A stretch of 64,000 nt of DNA from Diplocarpon mali (GCA_024741835.1 JAENRP010000158.1:361-64360), one strand, 5' to 3'; positions 11,427 to 24,590 are shown, numbered from the stretch's first letter. Translations and numbers: made by a program. Notes: generated from the sequence alone by a model not told the origin.

Positions 11427-12898
11427 ATGGTTCCCCCTATCACTCGGTCTTCAAAGACCCCTCGCTCTCCCCTCCTTTAGGGAGGTGCTAGTATTACCCC
11501 TAGTACCTTTCCTGCCAACTCCTTACTAGCCGACGACAATGGCCCTAAAGTCACTATATCACGAGCCGAACTAGACTCCTTATAGGCATGCCTAACGTCT
11601 ATAGCAGATAAGTATAATAGGTATAGCTATAAGCTAAGTTCTGTATACTAACAATTGATCGAATGAGAAAGAGATCTAGATGACCTTTAAAACGCCTTCG
11701 GAAGCATCTTAAGATCAATTGAGAAAACTCTAGCACTAGAACAACTCCCCTCCGGTTCACCTACGCGCCCTTAATGCTTAATAGACTTCGACTTACCTCC
11801 TATTTCCTCTGCCGCGCGCAGTAAGTGACGCAATAATCAAGACGATCCTTCTTTTGCTTCCCCCGACCGATATACTACTAGTTCGCCTTTAGCTTAGCAG
11901 CTAAACCTCCCTTGAATCTATAATGTACTGAACCTCACTTAGAAACTGTCTAATGGCCGTGATTACTACGCTAAATACTAAGAGGCCTGCGTACTTAACA
12001 ATTTAAAGCTTTACTACCTCTACTTCTATAAGGAACAGGCCTGGCTTAACTACATTTTAGATCAGATTAAGGGTATAGCTAAAGACTGGCTGACCCCTCA
12101 GGTACTTAATAGGGACGCTTGAATTACCGCCGAAACCCTAGTAAGTCAACTTGCTAAATTCTTAGCTGACCTGGCGGAATGCGAAGAAGCCGAGATCGAG
12201 TTTACTACCCTTTATATGGAGGCCAACGAGTCTTTTTAAGAGTTCTACCTTAAGTTCTCTCAACTGGCCGCTATAGTAGAGATCGATAATGACGGTCGAC
12301 TTCGTAGCGCCCTTAGGGAGAAAATCCTAAAACGCCTCCGAACCCCTCTTATATAGAAGTAGTATAAGACTAGGACGTTAAACGAGTGGGTTACTACCAT
12401 CTAATGAGAAGACGCCAGATAGCGCGCTAAGAGGACGCTATACAATCAGATATAATATAAAGACAAATTAGGCACTAAGGCTAAGCTTAATCTTAGCAAG
12501 CCTGCCTAATAAGGAGATAATAACAAATCAAATTCCTTATTAAGAAACTTTTCTAAATCGTATCCGAACCGACCTTAGCATAGTACCCCTACCTCCGGCT
12601 TCGCTAAGTCCGGAACTCCCTCTTTTCCTCTACGCTAGACCAATACCCCTAGCGCTCCTTCTCTTATAGCTGATCGAAAAAATCAGTTTGATAAACGGCC
12701 GAAATCCCTCTCTATTACTCTTAGGTATTATAGCTCTTGCGTTAACAAGCTAGAGTATAATGGCCAAGGATAGAGTAGCGATAAAGAGGAGGACCCTGAG
12801 GCCGAATAAGATAATAGTAGCGCTCCCCTTTCCCCCTTAACTCCTAAGGGAAATGCCCTTGCCTAAGTAAAGCCTCCTTCTTAGGCGTACTTTATAAT
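11427..12898 (+). pseudogene. gag: Gypsy G gag
   Basis: Frame 3 from an intact ATG at 11427. It carries a capsid-type gag domain around 11930-12400: phrases such as GRDYYAKYQEACVLN, an IAKDWLTP segment, and KFLADLAECEEAE, then a helical region ending with basic residues. The stops are few and RIP-type. No clear CCHC knuckle survives near the end (12715-12770 is the expected place). Pol is in frame 2, so expression would need a -1 shift near 12890. The exact gag end is uncertain. Confidence 0.75.
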
Positions 12899-15800
12899 AT
12901 GCAATACCTTAATTTAAGAAACCTCCTTAGTAGCGATTCGATAATAAAACGGATCCTACTCTTAAAAAATGGTATTTCTTATAAGGTATCAGCATTAATC
13001 GATATAAGCGCTAATAGGTATGCTTTAATTGATTTAGCATTATTTAAATCTTTATCTTCTTTTTTTAAACTATTGATTCGCATACTCCTTATACCCTTCT
13101 TAGTTAAAGGATATAACAGTTCTTAGGGTAGTACTATCACTTATTATATACTACTTAATCTATATATCAACTAGCGAATTCAATCTTTTACTCCCTTTCT
13201 TATTACCAACCTTGGCAACCATAGAGTGATTTTAAAAAGAGCATGGCTTAAGGAGTATAAAGTTTCTATTAATTATGCTTCTTATAAGCTGACCTAGCCC
13301 GATTCCTATCCCCCTACTATCTCTTTCGCAAGGAATATCGAAATCACTAATACTAAATAGCAAAACTTAGATTGATACTACTAGCGAAATGCAACTCGAT
13401 GCGATACAGTACTAGAACGGTCCCTTTCTGAGTATAAAGCTCAACGCTAGGAAACCCTCTCCCAACTCCCTCTTAAATCACCTCCTATTCCGATCAAATA
13501 CTCTTTTACCGATTCCACCCCGACTCCACCCTAAGTCGAGGGTATTACCTTTTCTAAAGACTACTCCTGTAATATATTAATTATAAAGCGAGAGCTTAAT
13601 GCGACTGAGCCTAACTCGGCTCCCTTCCCTGTTTCGACCTCGAAACGCACTTGCAATCAGATAGCGAAGTGCAAAATTCCCCTTTCTTCTTTGAATATAT
13701 GCGCAATTTCAGCCTATGCTTTTTGTATAATAGCTAGGAATCAGCGAGGCGTAGAGCTCTTTAATACCTTATTTTATAAAATTAATCGATTAATTCGAGA
13801 CAACTAAGAATGTTAGGCCTAATAATGCGAAACCGATTCCCTCCTAAACCGATACTATAATAGAAAAGTTTCGGTAGCTATTCTAACTGCCTCCCTTAAA
13901 CCAATTGAAAAACCGATTCCAGCCGCTTATAAAGAGTACCGCTATATATTCTCGAAAGCCGCTTCTGATGCGTTGCCGTCCTATCGACCCTATAATCACA
14001 AAATCGAGCTTATAGCCGAAGGTGCTTAAAAGGCCCTCTGATACTCCCCCTTATATAAGATGTCTATACCTGAATTGGAAATAGTAAAGGTGTACCTTAT
14101 TAATAACCTTAATAAAGGATTTATTAAGGCCTCCTTCGCCCCTTACGCTATGCCAGTACTATTTGTGAAAAAGGCCGATAGTTCCCTACAATTCTATATT
14201 GACTACTGTATGCTTAATAACCTCACTTGTAAAGATCGATACCCTTTACCCTTAATCAATAAGACCCTAGCTTGATTAGCCAGCGCCTAGATTTTTATAA
14301 AGCTTGATATACAGCAGGCTTTCTATCGAATCCGAATAGACCCTGAATCTAAAGAGCTTACCACTTTCAGAACTTAGTACAGCGCGTATAAGTATAAGGT
14401 GCTCCCTTTTAGCCTTACTAACGGCCCTGCTACCTATTAGAGGTATATGAACGATATCCTTTTCAATTACCTTAATGATTTTTATATAGCCTACTTAGAC
14501 GACATCCTTATTTACTCCACCAACCGACTCAATTACAAATCGCATATAAAACGGGTTCTTTAGCGATTATTAGATACAGGACTATAGGCCGACTTAAAGA
14601 AGTATAAGTTTAATATTATAGAGACTAAGTACCTTAGCTTTATAATTACTACTAAAGGCGTTCGGGTTAACCCTAATAAGGTAGCAATAGTAGAGAATTA
14701 GACCTACCCCTCTATTATAAAAGGTATTCAATCATTCTTTAGTTTTTACAACTTTTATTATTGTTTTATTTAAGACTATAGTCTTATTACCGCCCTTTTA
14801 GTGTACCTTACTAAGAATAACATTCCCTTCCGATTTACCCTTAAATGCAAGCAGAGCTTCTTATAGCTGCGAGAAGCTCTTATGCATACCCTAATCCTCT
14901 AGCACTATAGGCAAGACCTCCCTTATATACTGGAAACCGATGCCTCCGATGGTATAGTCGCTTCTGTATTATCGCAGCGACACAGGTCCGAATGGCTCCC
15001 GGTTGCCTACTATAGTAAGACTATAGCACCGGCCGAGCTAAACTATACTATATACAATAAGGAGATGCTGGCTATTATTCAATCATTTGGCCATTTTAGA
15101 GCCGAGCTCGCAAGAGCACCCTACCGAATCGTAGTATATATAGACCATAAAGCACTTAAGTACTTTATGACTATAAAAAACCTCAGTTCTCGACAGGCCC
15201 GCTAGGCCGAGCTTCTCTCCGAATACGACTTCACGATTACCTACCGACCCGGCTCCGAAAACCCTCTCGCCGACGCCTTGACTCGCCGCGTCGACAAGTT
15301 AGAGGATCAGAATATAACAAAACGCAACAACCGCCTTACGACATTATTACGCTAGGATCAGATTGACCCCCGAATCCTCTCCGAACAGCTTTGTAAATAG
15401 ACTATGGCAAAGAACCTAGTCTCTATTAAAGAGGTTTCGGCCTTTTCCCTTGCTTTCCATATTATCGACCAAGTACTAGCCGCTAATCGACAACACGGGC
15501 CTTACTAGGTCTATTGCCAAGCAGCCCTCCGGAATGGGTCCGATACAACCCCGACTAAGGCTAACCCTTGGACGATGGAAGGAGATTTGCTTCTCTACTA
15601 AGGTAAACTAGTAGTACTAGATATGGATCACCTTTGTATATTACTTATACAAGAGGTCTATGATCAAATTGCTACTGCGCATCTAAGCGCGCGCAAAACC
15701 TACTAGCTTCTCTCCTTATAGTACCACTGGCCGAATCTACGCCGATACGTCTCCTAGTACTATGAGAACTGCCATACCTATAGACGAAGCAAAGTCTCTT

Positions 15801-17059
15801 ATAATAAGAAACCTAGTCTACTTCAACCCCTCTTAGTATTAAGCCGACCTTAGGAGTATATAACTATAGATTATATAAGTTTTAACAAAGATAAGTATAG
15901 CTATAATAACGTTCTTATAATTATCGATCGGTTTAGTAAGCAGGCAATCTCAATACCCTGCCGAAAGACCACTAATTCATATCAGTTAGCCTAACTTTAT
16001 ATATACTATATATATCGCTACTTTAGTCCCCTTTTAACAATCACCTCGGACCGGGGCCCTCAATTCATCTCAAGCTTCTAGAAAGCTTTTACCTCTATTT
16101 TAGGTACGAAACTGACCCTTAGTTCGGCCCACTACCCTTAAACCGACGGCCAAACCGAAAACTATAATTAGTACCTTACGCAACGCCTCTGCCCCTTTAT
16201 TAGCTACTATTAAGACGATTGGAGCGAATTCTTGCCTATGATAGATTTCGCCTAGCTAACTCTCCCTTATAACTCCCTTAGTAGCTTATCGCCATTTGAA
16301 GTAGTGCATAGGTACGCTCTATATACTAATTAGGACTGGAAGCTTAACGTACCTAATTCGGAGTCCCCTTCTTAGAAACTTAATCGACAAAACGCCCTTA
16401 AGTACTTTATAAGATATTATAGAGCTTAGACCCTCGCTAAATCTCATATCCTTAAGGCCTAGGAACGTATGCGAAACGCCACTAATACCTCTCGCCGCCT
16501 AGCTACTTTCGAAGTCGGCGATCAAGTATACCTAGATATGCGTCCCTACCCTATAGATAGGCCTTCTAAAAAGCTTAGCTTCCTTAGAGCTAGCCCGTTT
16601 AAGATAGTAAAGAAAGTGTTCGATTTATACCGACTGAAGCTACTTGACTCTATAAAGGTATATGACGTCTTCCACCCGAGTCGCCTTCGAAGGGACCCTA
16701 GTACCCCTCTAAATAGTCAAGTGAATAAACCCCCTCCTACTATCAATATTATAAAAGAATAAGAATACAAAGTAGAGACCCTGCTTATTATACAAAAGCA
16801 AGCCGGTACGCTTATATACCGCGCCTCATAGGTTGGCCGCGACATTAATTTAAAATAGTACCTAGCCTCTAATTTTATATATGCGCCTTTTAAGCTTTGC
16901 GAATTTTATTAGGAAAATCCAGACCTCCTAAACCCGCCCGCAAGGCTTCCTAATTAGATACAGGCCTATATTAATAGTATAAATGATTATAATAAGATAG
17001 GTAATAATAAACCTATAGTTAGACGCTTGAGGACGAGCTTTTTTCAAAAGGGGAGGTAA
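12899..17059 (+). pseudogene. pol: Gypsy G pol: protease-RT-RNase H-integrase-chromodomain, lightly decayed
   Basis: Single frame 2 throughout. The protease near 13000 has D-T-G changed to D-I-S by RIP. RT lies at 14060-14720 with LFVKKADSSLQFYIDY and an intact YLDDILIYS at about 14490. RNase H spans about 14930-15300, with LETDASDG and DHKALKYF; its end is followed by RPGSENPLADALTRR. The integrase HHCC region is about 15680-15790. The core starts ITIDYISF near 15860, then ITSDRGPQFIS and HYPQTDGQTE. The chromodomain is at about 16765-16920. The terminal TAA at 17057-17059 abuts the 3' LTR, so the last codons overlap the polypurine tract. Scattered TAG/TAA codons make it inactive. Confidence 0.88.
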
Positions 17060-17351
17060 TATGACGGATTATCACTATATATAAGTTATACCCTAGTTCA
17101 TACCCGGTTCGGCTACAGCTTAGTGCAATCTCAGTATAGGTTACAAACCGGGTTACCCCCAGTTAATATCCAGTTCGGCTCCCCTTAAGCGGGTGACCCT
17201 CTTTTCTCTATATATATATTCTATACCCTTCCACTCCTTTAAGGCTTAGTAGTTATTGATTCTAAGTCATTACTAAGACGTTCTATTAGTATTGCTATAT
17301 GACTCGTACGCGTATCGGTACCGAGCAGAGGTTACACTCCCAGTCGTCACA
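17060..17351 (+). repeat. Gypsy G 3' LTR
   Basis: 292 bp, TATGACGG to CGTCACA, preceded by a purine tract and followed by the ACTAG target duplication. It is little changed by RIP. Confidence 0.9.
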
Positions 17352-18747
17352 ACTAGTTGCCTAAAGACTTAAGTGGCACTTCTAGCGCTCGGACCGCAAG
17401 CGGTCTTATTAAAGAGCGAACTAAATATCTTCTAGTATAATACTAAGGTCGCTTTACTTTTAGTTAAAGGGTTAAGAAGTTGATTGCTTTAGCATTTAGT
17501 ATTAAAGGCATTTAATTAGTTAATTATAATAGTATAGTCCTTCCTTTAAAAGGCCTTAGCTAGGGCATAGGCAGCTTTAAGTTAAGGGGTAATCTTATTC
17601 TATATAAAGAAGAACTACTTAAATCTTAAGACCTTTCCTTAGATTGCAGCAGATTAAAATTAGGCTTAAAACTAAGGGAAAGTTTCTTTAAAATAACCGG
17701 CTTCTCTTATATAAAGGTAATAGAAAGTGGATTAAAATAGGTCTACCTTTTAGCTAATTAAAAAGTAACTGCTTAGCAGTTCTACTATTTCTTAATAGTT
17801 CTAAAAGGGATTAGTTTTTAAAAGGTACTAGGGTTTAAGGTACATTTAGGCTTATCTTATAATAGATCCTTAAATAAGGGCTTAGTAAGCTCGCTTATTC
17901 GGATATAGGTCGGCATTAACTTGCAATTAATCTTAGACTAAAGCTAACTACTGCTTATATATTAAAAAGGTTCTATTATTAAAGGAGGTGATCTTTTCAA
18001 TCAGCTGAATTTTTAGCCATTTTATATCTATATCAACTTCTAAAGGAGGCTAGGTCTCGCTTTATTAAAGGTAAGTGGATTCTCACTTAATAGTCTAATA
18101 TATGCGCTAAGCTATCTCTTAGCTTTAATAAGCTAAGGTCTTTAGGCTAAAGATAGCCTAGGCAATCTTACTAATCTTACTTTGCAATTATCAATTAGAT
18201 TAATCTTAGCATTATAAGGATTCCTTTAAACTTAAGACTATTCCTTATAAGATATTCGGGTTTGAAAAGTCTTATTTATCTTAATTAGCTTAGCTATAGC
18301 ATTATAGTCTCTTACCCTTAGCGGCAGAGGAAGGTCCGACCCTAGGGGCTAGGGTAAGGGTACTCCTTATAGAAGCTAGTTCCTCGAATAAACTAGGCAT
18401 ATTCTATATTTGCTAACTTCTAGCTAATAGGGAATTCATTTTACCAATTTTAGTTTCAATAGGGATTCGGTTAAAAAGGGGTTCTATAGAAAAAGGGTTC
18501 TAATAGCATAGTGCTCTCCTAACTTCTGCCTATAGCACTTTTATAAAAGGAGTAGTTAAAGAAATCCGGCTAATAAAAGCGTTCCTTAATTATATTAGTT
18601 AATAAGCTATACTTAAGCTCCTAGTTTGTCTAAGAGATCTCTAGGATCCTAACTCTATTAAAAGTCAAAACAATTGCAAATCGATTTTTAAAGGGGGTAG
18701 GATATTATTAAAAGCCGTCCCTAGTAGAGAAGAACTTCTTCATTTAA
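17352..18747 (-). pseudogene. gag: Gypsy A gag, N-terminal and middle part
   Basis: Minus-strand sequence that aligns along its length with the gag of B (28988-30360, opposite strand) and C (50085-51462). It starts with the ACTAG copy left by Gypsy G; past it, the sequence aligns with uninterrupted C. Coding frames are heavily broken by RIP. The part next to the LTR (18600-18747) is leader. Confidence 0.65.
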
Positions 18748-19054
18748 TATAATAATATAAAACTGCTAAAGTGCAAGATCAAGTATAAGAGTAAGAAGTA
18801 GTGCAAAAGGCGTATTCTATAGGTCTAATACAAAGGAAATGAAGAAGTTAGAGAGCCCTCTTTAAGAGAGAGCCCTTCTTCCTTATATATATAAGTAGCT
18901 TAAGGCTCTTTGTCCATTTATATAATATTATATAAGAATATCCTTTTACACCTTTAAAGTCGATTTAAGATAACCTTGCGTCGAATCGAGATTGCAAAAC
19001 CTTAAAACGCCGTACTCCTAGGTAATTGCACTAAGTGGAGGTGCAGCTATTACA
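18748..19054 (-). repeat. Gypsy A 5' LTR (right end)
   Basis: 307 bp, TATAATA to TATTACA on the plus strand, same orientation as 6222-6528. Heavily RIP-changed. It is followed by AATAC and the broken start of Copia H. Confidence 0.85.
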
Positions 19055-21011
19055 AATACTTAGGTAGGAAAGATCACCTTAATAAGAAGCTTTATATATT
19101 CGCTGATTTATGCTAAAGAGCCTTAATAGACTAGAGTATATAGTATAGAGCCTTTCTATCTATACTATAAGACTCGGCCTCGATATACTACTATCGGTAC
19201 TTATAAAATAAGAACTTTAAGTTTACTAAGCTAGTAAAGGCCATTTGGGCCAATTATAAGACCGAAGAGAGAAGTAGCAGATTCCTAAGGAGGTGGTTTC
19301 GGCTGATATTTGACCTATTTTAATAAGAAGACTATTAAAAGGGGAAACCGATCCTAACCCAACTCGAAAATTATACTAGGGAGCTATAGAACTTGCAATT
19401 AGGCCTATATACTAGTATAAGGAATAATCGATCGATTAAAGACAGACTTATATAAGGTGTTTCTAAGAATCGGCTCTTTTAAATGGCACTTTTTAAGTCA
19501 CTAGCGACGTTCCTAGCCCTATTAGATAGCCTATAGGCTTGCGCAAGGGTAGTTACCTAGGATGGACTATTAAGACCTTAGCACCTTAGTTTAGCTACTA
19601 ATAGACCTTAATATCATTTGGCTAAGGAGCAAAGGCAATCTATAGCGCACTTTTTAAATAGAAAGATGAAGTTTACTTAAGGTAATAAGAGAGGAATAAC
19701 CTTTTAACTAAAACCAGGCTATATAAGGTGTATTATATGCTAGAAAAAGGACTACTATAGTAGTAAGCACTTAGAAGAAGAAAGAGCCGCCTAAAAGTCT
19801 TACTATATAGTAAGCCGATAAGCCGAAGGCTATAAGCTAATAGATAAAATATATAAGGCATACCTTACTTAAGAAGATAATAAAGCATATTTAAAAGGCA
19901 ATAGGACTAATAAGGATAAATAGGAAACGTCTTCGAAAGAGGAGGACTAAGCAATTAGCGACCCTAAGGATAGTAATATCAACTTTACTATAGTATTCCT
20001 AGCTTTTAAGAAGGAGTATGACTTAAGAACTATGCTTAACCAGCTTGAAAAGCAGAAGGCTAAATACCTTTTAACAATAAGGGTTAATAAACCTATATAA
20101 ACGGACCTTAAGGTATTTATAACCTAGTGGATAGATCAGTTCTTTTAAGGATTCCTAATTAATATAGGCGCTTTAAATAAAAATATAAGAGGAATCAACT
20201 AATTCAAAGTCCTATAAAATATATAAGATGTAGTTCTAGCTTTACTTAGTGCTGAAAAGTATAAAATTACCTTTAGGGTAGGTTTGCGAAATACAATCGG
20301 CAAGACGACTGTTCGAATACCGGCAGGCCTTATAGAGTTCTTAATTATAAAGGTAGATATACTATTTTTAGTCTACTTATAATAACTCGATAAAATAGGA
20401 GCTAAATATAACAATTTGCGCAATCTGCTTATAATTGGTAAAAAGAAATACTTAATTATTAGAAAACACAGGCACTTATAGCTCTTATTTAATATAATAA
20501 AGCAACTTCTAATAACTTTAAAGGGTATAATTAATATATGCTACTTAATAGAAATAGAGATCCGAAGGCTATATAAAAGATTCGAATATCCTTTAGTAAA
20601 GCGCCTTAAATACCTCTTAAACTAGGCCGGTTATAATATCGACTCTAGTATTATAGCGAGAGTAAGGGAAATATGCTAATATTATCAACTCTATGCTAAC
20701 GCTCTTTATAGATTCCGATTTAAGCTATAAGATAATATCGACTTCAATTATACTATATATATTGATATTGCTTAGTTCGGTAGAAGGAACGCCCTTTATA
20801 TAGTTAATAAAGCGATAGGATTTAAAGCCGCAAGGTTCTTACAAAAGGGAATAGGAGCATATTCGGCCGACGTAGTATTTCGAGCCCTTAAATTAGCTTG
20901 GCTAGATACGTATATTAGATCTCTTAATTTTATAGTATATAACTATGGCACTAACTTCAACTTAGCAGAGTTCAGAAGCTCTTTAAGATCTATAAGAATA
21001 ATCCTTAAACT
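19055..21011 (+). pseudogene. Copia H polyprotein, segment 1: gag (N-terminus missing), protease, integrase start
   Basis: Plus-strand fungal copia polyprotein. In order: C-terminal gag helices (19069-19700); a zinc knuckle C-x2-C-x4-Y(H)-x4-H at 19729-19770; a protease-like region around 20110-20350; the conserved HRRFGHP-like segment (RLYKRFEYP) near 20560; the integrase entry with a C-x2-Y(C) pair; and core phrases IDIAQFG and AARFLQKGIGAYSADVVFRALKLAW to about 21000. RIP stops occur throughout but the frame never shifts. The 5' LTR and gag N-terminus are absent because the left side is Gypsy A. The last five bases, AAACT, are the target site of Copia I; the frame resumes at 27119. Confidence 0.8.
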
Positions 21012-21206
21012 TATTAAGCTTAAGTGAGTCGGCGCAATAGGTATAGGAAACTTCTAAAGGTCGATGGTCGATATATTAGTAAGAGTTAAGGAAGGAAGGT
21101 TACCCCTTTCTTACCTATAGCTATATATATATCAATATCCTACTAACTAAGTAGTAGGGTCATATAATAATATATTAAAGTAATAGCTATATTACTTATC
21201 TTAACA
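21012..21206 (-). repeat. Copia I 3' LTR
   Basis: 195 bp; matches 26919-27113 with C/T and G/A differences. A TATATATATATC segment is present in both copies. Confidence 0.9.
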
Positions 21207-21340
21207 CCCCTACTTAAACCTTACTCCAATTGACTTGCAATTAGGAAAATAATAACTATCCTTTTACGCTAATCCAACTCCTAAGTATCTCTTTAAATTA
21301 AAAATAATCAATTAATAGCAACCTCTATTAAAATCACCAA

Positions 21341-21505
21341 TCCCACTTATAAGGCAGGACTAGGAGTCAAATTTCCAAAAGCGTTCCTTTATAAGACTAT
21401 ATGACCTAACTTGCAGTCTAGGCCTAGGAGTCGATTTAAAAAAAAACTTTACTTTATAAGACTATATGACCTAACTCGCAAGGCGGGCCTAGGAGTCGTC
21501 CTTAA
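21341..21505. repeat. direct repeats containing the short GGCCTAGGAGTCG motif
   Basis: Three occurrences of GG(A/C)CTAGGAGTC near 21349, 21421 and 21487. The last two lie inside a direct repeat of about 65 bp that includes TTTATAAGACTATATGACC. This lies between the end of Copia I pol and its 3' LTR. The same core recurs at 24608-24999 and in the first 6.2 kb of the window. Confidence 0.7.
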
Positions 21506-21510
21506 GCCTG

Positions 21511-24500
21511 CTAAGCCCCTACTATCTTTTGCAACCCTAGTATATCTTTAAATGCTTTAAACTTTGTAACCGTCTTTAGTAGCTTTATAAATCCATCTGC
21601 TACTATTCGATCGGTTAAGATATAAGTAATCGATAACTTATTCTTTATAATAAGGTTATAAATAAAGTAGTAGGTAATATTAATATATTTCAATCGCTTA
21701 TACAAGTATAAATTCTTTATAAATGCAATCGCCTTTATATTATCTACTTAAAGATTAACACAGTTCTTATCTTATCTAATATACTTAATAAAACCTATAT
21801 CTTTTAAAACTTAAGCGATTTATAATCCTTACTTGCAATTTAATAATATTAATATATATTTAGCCTTAGTGCTTACAATAGCTACTGATTTCTACTTCCT
21901 ACTTCCTTATAATATAGGTCCGCTATATAGTATTGCTACGCTTTTAAATATACTTTTCCAACCTTTTATATTTGCCTAATCGGAATTAGTATATACCTTA
22001 AGCTTTGCGCTTATATATTTCATTAGTCTATATCTTACCTTTTATATAATTATCAATCGAAAGTACCTTTTAAGTCGCTTAACTACATTCTTATATCGAA
22101 TTGTCAGATCCTTTAAGTTCTGACTAAGTTGCCTAATAATAAAGGCGATATCTAATCTTATATATACTATAGCATATATAATTGCTCTAATATCCTATTA
22201 GTACTTCTTCAGATCTCCTTTCTACTTATTTTCATTAATAGGCTCTAACTTATTATACTTTCCTTTGATTAAAGTACGCTTTAGCTTAAAGTTGGAAGTA
22301 TAAGTGGAAAGTCCTATTCGGTCTAAGATCTTTTTAATATACTGCTCTTAATCCAACCAGAGTTCTTAAGTAGAGCGGTTCCTTATGACGCAGATGCTAA
22401 GGATCTTATAAATTCCCCTTAGATCCTTAGTATTAAAACGTTTTTAAATTATTATAAAGAACCAATCCAATTAAGTAGTTATTTTCGCAGCTATAGTAAT
22501 ATTATTAATATATAGTAGCAACTTAATTTTACACTTAGTATAAGTAAATAGATAAGGGTTAGCTAGGCTTTAAACGAATCCCATTTCCACTAAAGCAAAG
22601 CTATATAAGAGGTTCTAATTATAAGCTGATTATTTAAGCCTATAGATACTGCGGAGTATATAAAAGGAGTGGCCAGCGCGTATAGGAATACCGTTAGGTT
22701 AGGAGAGAAAAATCCATTCCTTTATAGTCGCTTTAGTAAATGCATTTTTAATATCGTACTATCTATATTCAAGGTCCTTAGCGGCTACTATTACTATAAA
22801 TATACAAAGGGTATTTATACAAACTATCGGCGCAAATGTATTAAAGTAGTCTTCTCTATACTATTAGAAGAAGCCCCTAGCTATAAGCCTTGCCTTATAA
22901 TATTCTAAGGTCTTATTTACATATATCTTAATTATAAAGACCCACTTTATTAATACTAGGTTCATATCCTTTAGCATTAGTTCCTCTATTTATATACCAT
23001 TTGTAATAAAAGAGCTTATCTCCTCTTAGATTGCCTTATTCTATACTACTTTATTCTCTAGGTTATTAATAGCTTTATCGTACGTCTTTAAAAGAGAGAT
23101 TTTCATTATCCCCCTAGCAGCTAAGAACGCATTATCTTTATCGAAGCTCTATTAGAGTTTAAGCTTATAGATCCTATATGCTATTATAGCCTAGATACGC
23201 TTAGACTTGCGTTCGTCTAAGGTATCTTCTGGTTCTAGGTCTTTATTCCTCTTTAAAAGCGTAGGTTCAACTATAGGTTCTATAGGCTTATTATCTAAGG
23301 AACCGCTTTCTAATAGTAAAGGCTTATTATTACTTATACCTATTTTAGGAATATCCTTTACTATAGGTACTTTAACTAAAGGGATAATAATATTAAAGTT
23401 GTTTTATACTTTAAGCAGTTCGCAGACGATAAGAATAGTCTATTCGGCCTTTAGGCGATTAGTAGGTCATTAATCAATAAGTACGCTTGATATACCTAAG
23501 CTTAAAGAGAGAGGTTATTAGTTCGGCTTAATAGTATTACCGTTAAGTAGTATACCTTACGAATCTCTAAGTATATAGAGCTTTAAGGATAGCTCCCCCT
23601 TATTTTGAGATTTATCGAACTCAACTACTAAGGATATAATTACTTGCCTTAGGTCTAGCGCATATACTATCTATTGCTTTATTATCTATTTAATATACTT
23701 AACAAATATATACTCTTTACCTTAGTCTATTAGTTTCTTACTCTTTATACCTATAGGCCAGGACTTTAGGCTAATATAAGAGTAGCAGACGCTTCTAAAG
23801 ATGCAGATATAGTCTAGGCTTAGTTTCTATTTGAAATATGCCTTATATAGCAATATTCGGATGCTATTAACTATTAGTCTACTACCTATTCTATTTCGCA
23901 AGTATACGTCTGCTTTAATCGCAAGGTCCTAGAATTCCAGTAGTAGGTTAGCATCTTAAAGTAAAGTGCGACAATTAGTCTTTACTTATTAAATACTTCG
24001 CTTAGCAATACTATTCTAATAGGAACCTTTATATATTATAGTTAATTTATAGCAAACTCCTTATTTTACCTATTTGTTAAGCTTTACCTTAATTTCTAAT
24101 ATATTATCAGACCTAATAGCTATTAACTTTAATTAAGTCTAGCGTTCCTCTATTACTTTCTAAGTTTCCAGCTTTTTTATAAGCTTAGATTTAGTCCTAG
24201 TGCAAATAGTCCATATCTGCTAAGTGGAGTTATCTACTATTTAAGAAAACCAATTATTTCCTTTAATTAAGGTTGTAAATAGTCTGGTAGTATTAATAGA
24301 TATTAGCGCTAATATTAAATCTTTCTATAGATTAAGCTTAGTTCGCATCCGATTTCAAAGTTTTATTAGCTTGCAAATTCGATATACTAGGCGATCCTTT
24401 AGTACTTGGATCTTCTATTTTAAAGTTAAGACCTTATATAGGCCCTTTAATTTCTCTAGCCTTAGATATACAAATCTTTTATATATTAACTAATACCTTA

Positions 24501-24590
24501 ATAGGCTTTCGGCTTCTAATAGCTTTAGTAGTCTATTATTAGTCGATGCTTTATTATTAGTAGTTGGAAAGGACTAGTAATAGTAGTTCA
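21511..24590 (-). pseudogene. Copia I pol: integrase, RT and RNase H
   Basis: Minus strand. RNase H C-terminus at 21705-21511 is the best preserved part: IKRLKYINITYYFIYNL-like, then ILTDRIVADGFIKLL, matching the copia pattern H-F-I-R...T-x-x-Q-x-A-D-x-x-T-K-x-L. RT at about 23300-22480 has RSIYRLKQSAYNQN (from the RSLYGLKQ signature), and the catalytic Y-V-D-D reads YINN at about 22525-22514, both Asp lost by RIP. Integrase occupies about 24570-23700. The final TAG at 21511-21513 may be a RIP stop rather than the original end. Confidence 0.75.

Larger units (their letters stand above)
10997..17351 (+). mobile_element. Gypsy G: complete chromovirus LTR retrotransposon nested in Gypsy A
   Basis: 292-bp LTRs (10997-11288, 17060-17351) with an ACTAG target duplication at 10992-10996 and 17352-17356. 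Internal region gag then pol, plus strand. A purine tract (AAAAGGGGAGG) lies directly before the 3' LTR. It is less RIP-damaged than its host A, consistent with later arrival. It belongs to a different family from A-D, since LTR and protein sequence are unrelated in detail, and it has no antisense ORF region. Confidence 0.93.
6222..19054 (-). mobile_element. Gypsy A: chromovirus LTR retrotransposon, minus strand, nested host of Gypsy G
   Basis: Two 307-bp LTRs in direct orientation (6222-6528, 18748-19054) with TGTAACG/CGTTACA ends flank a minus-strand gag-pol. A C-rich tract just inside the left LTR is the complement of a polypurine tract (AAAGGGGGGGGG), which fixes the coding direction. Gypsy G (10997-17351) interrupts gag just before the zinc-knuckle region, as alignment to Gypsy C near 50085 shows. 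The flanks do not match: AGAAT on the left, AATAC on the right. One end has therefore probably been replaced by recombination. The 1.1-kb antisense-ORF region present in B, C and D is deleted here. Heavy RIP throughout. Confidence 0.85.

Noticed and set aside
5104..21011. Left gag (5104-6219) as the missing N-terminus of Copia H
   Set aside because: The flanks of Gypsy A do not match, the frames do not join, and Copia H already has its own gag helices before its zinc knuckle.
22669..22908. 79-codon plus-strand ORF
   Set aside because: Antisense to the Copia I RT frame.
23207..23473. 88-codon plus-strand ORF, Ser/Gly/Leu-rich
   Set aside because: Antisense to Copia I pol near its RT; low complexity and no family resemblance.
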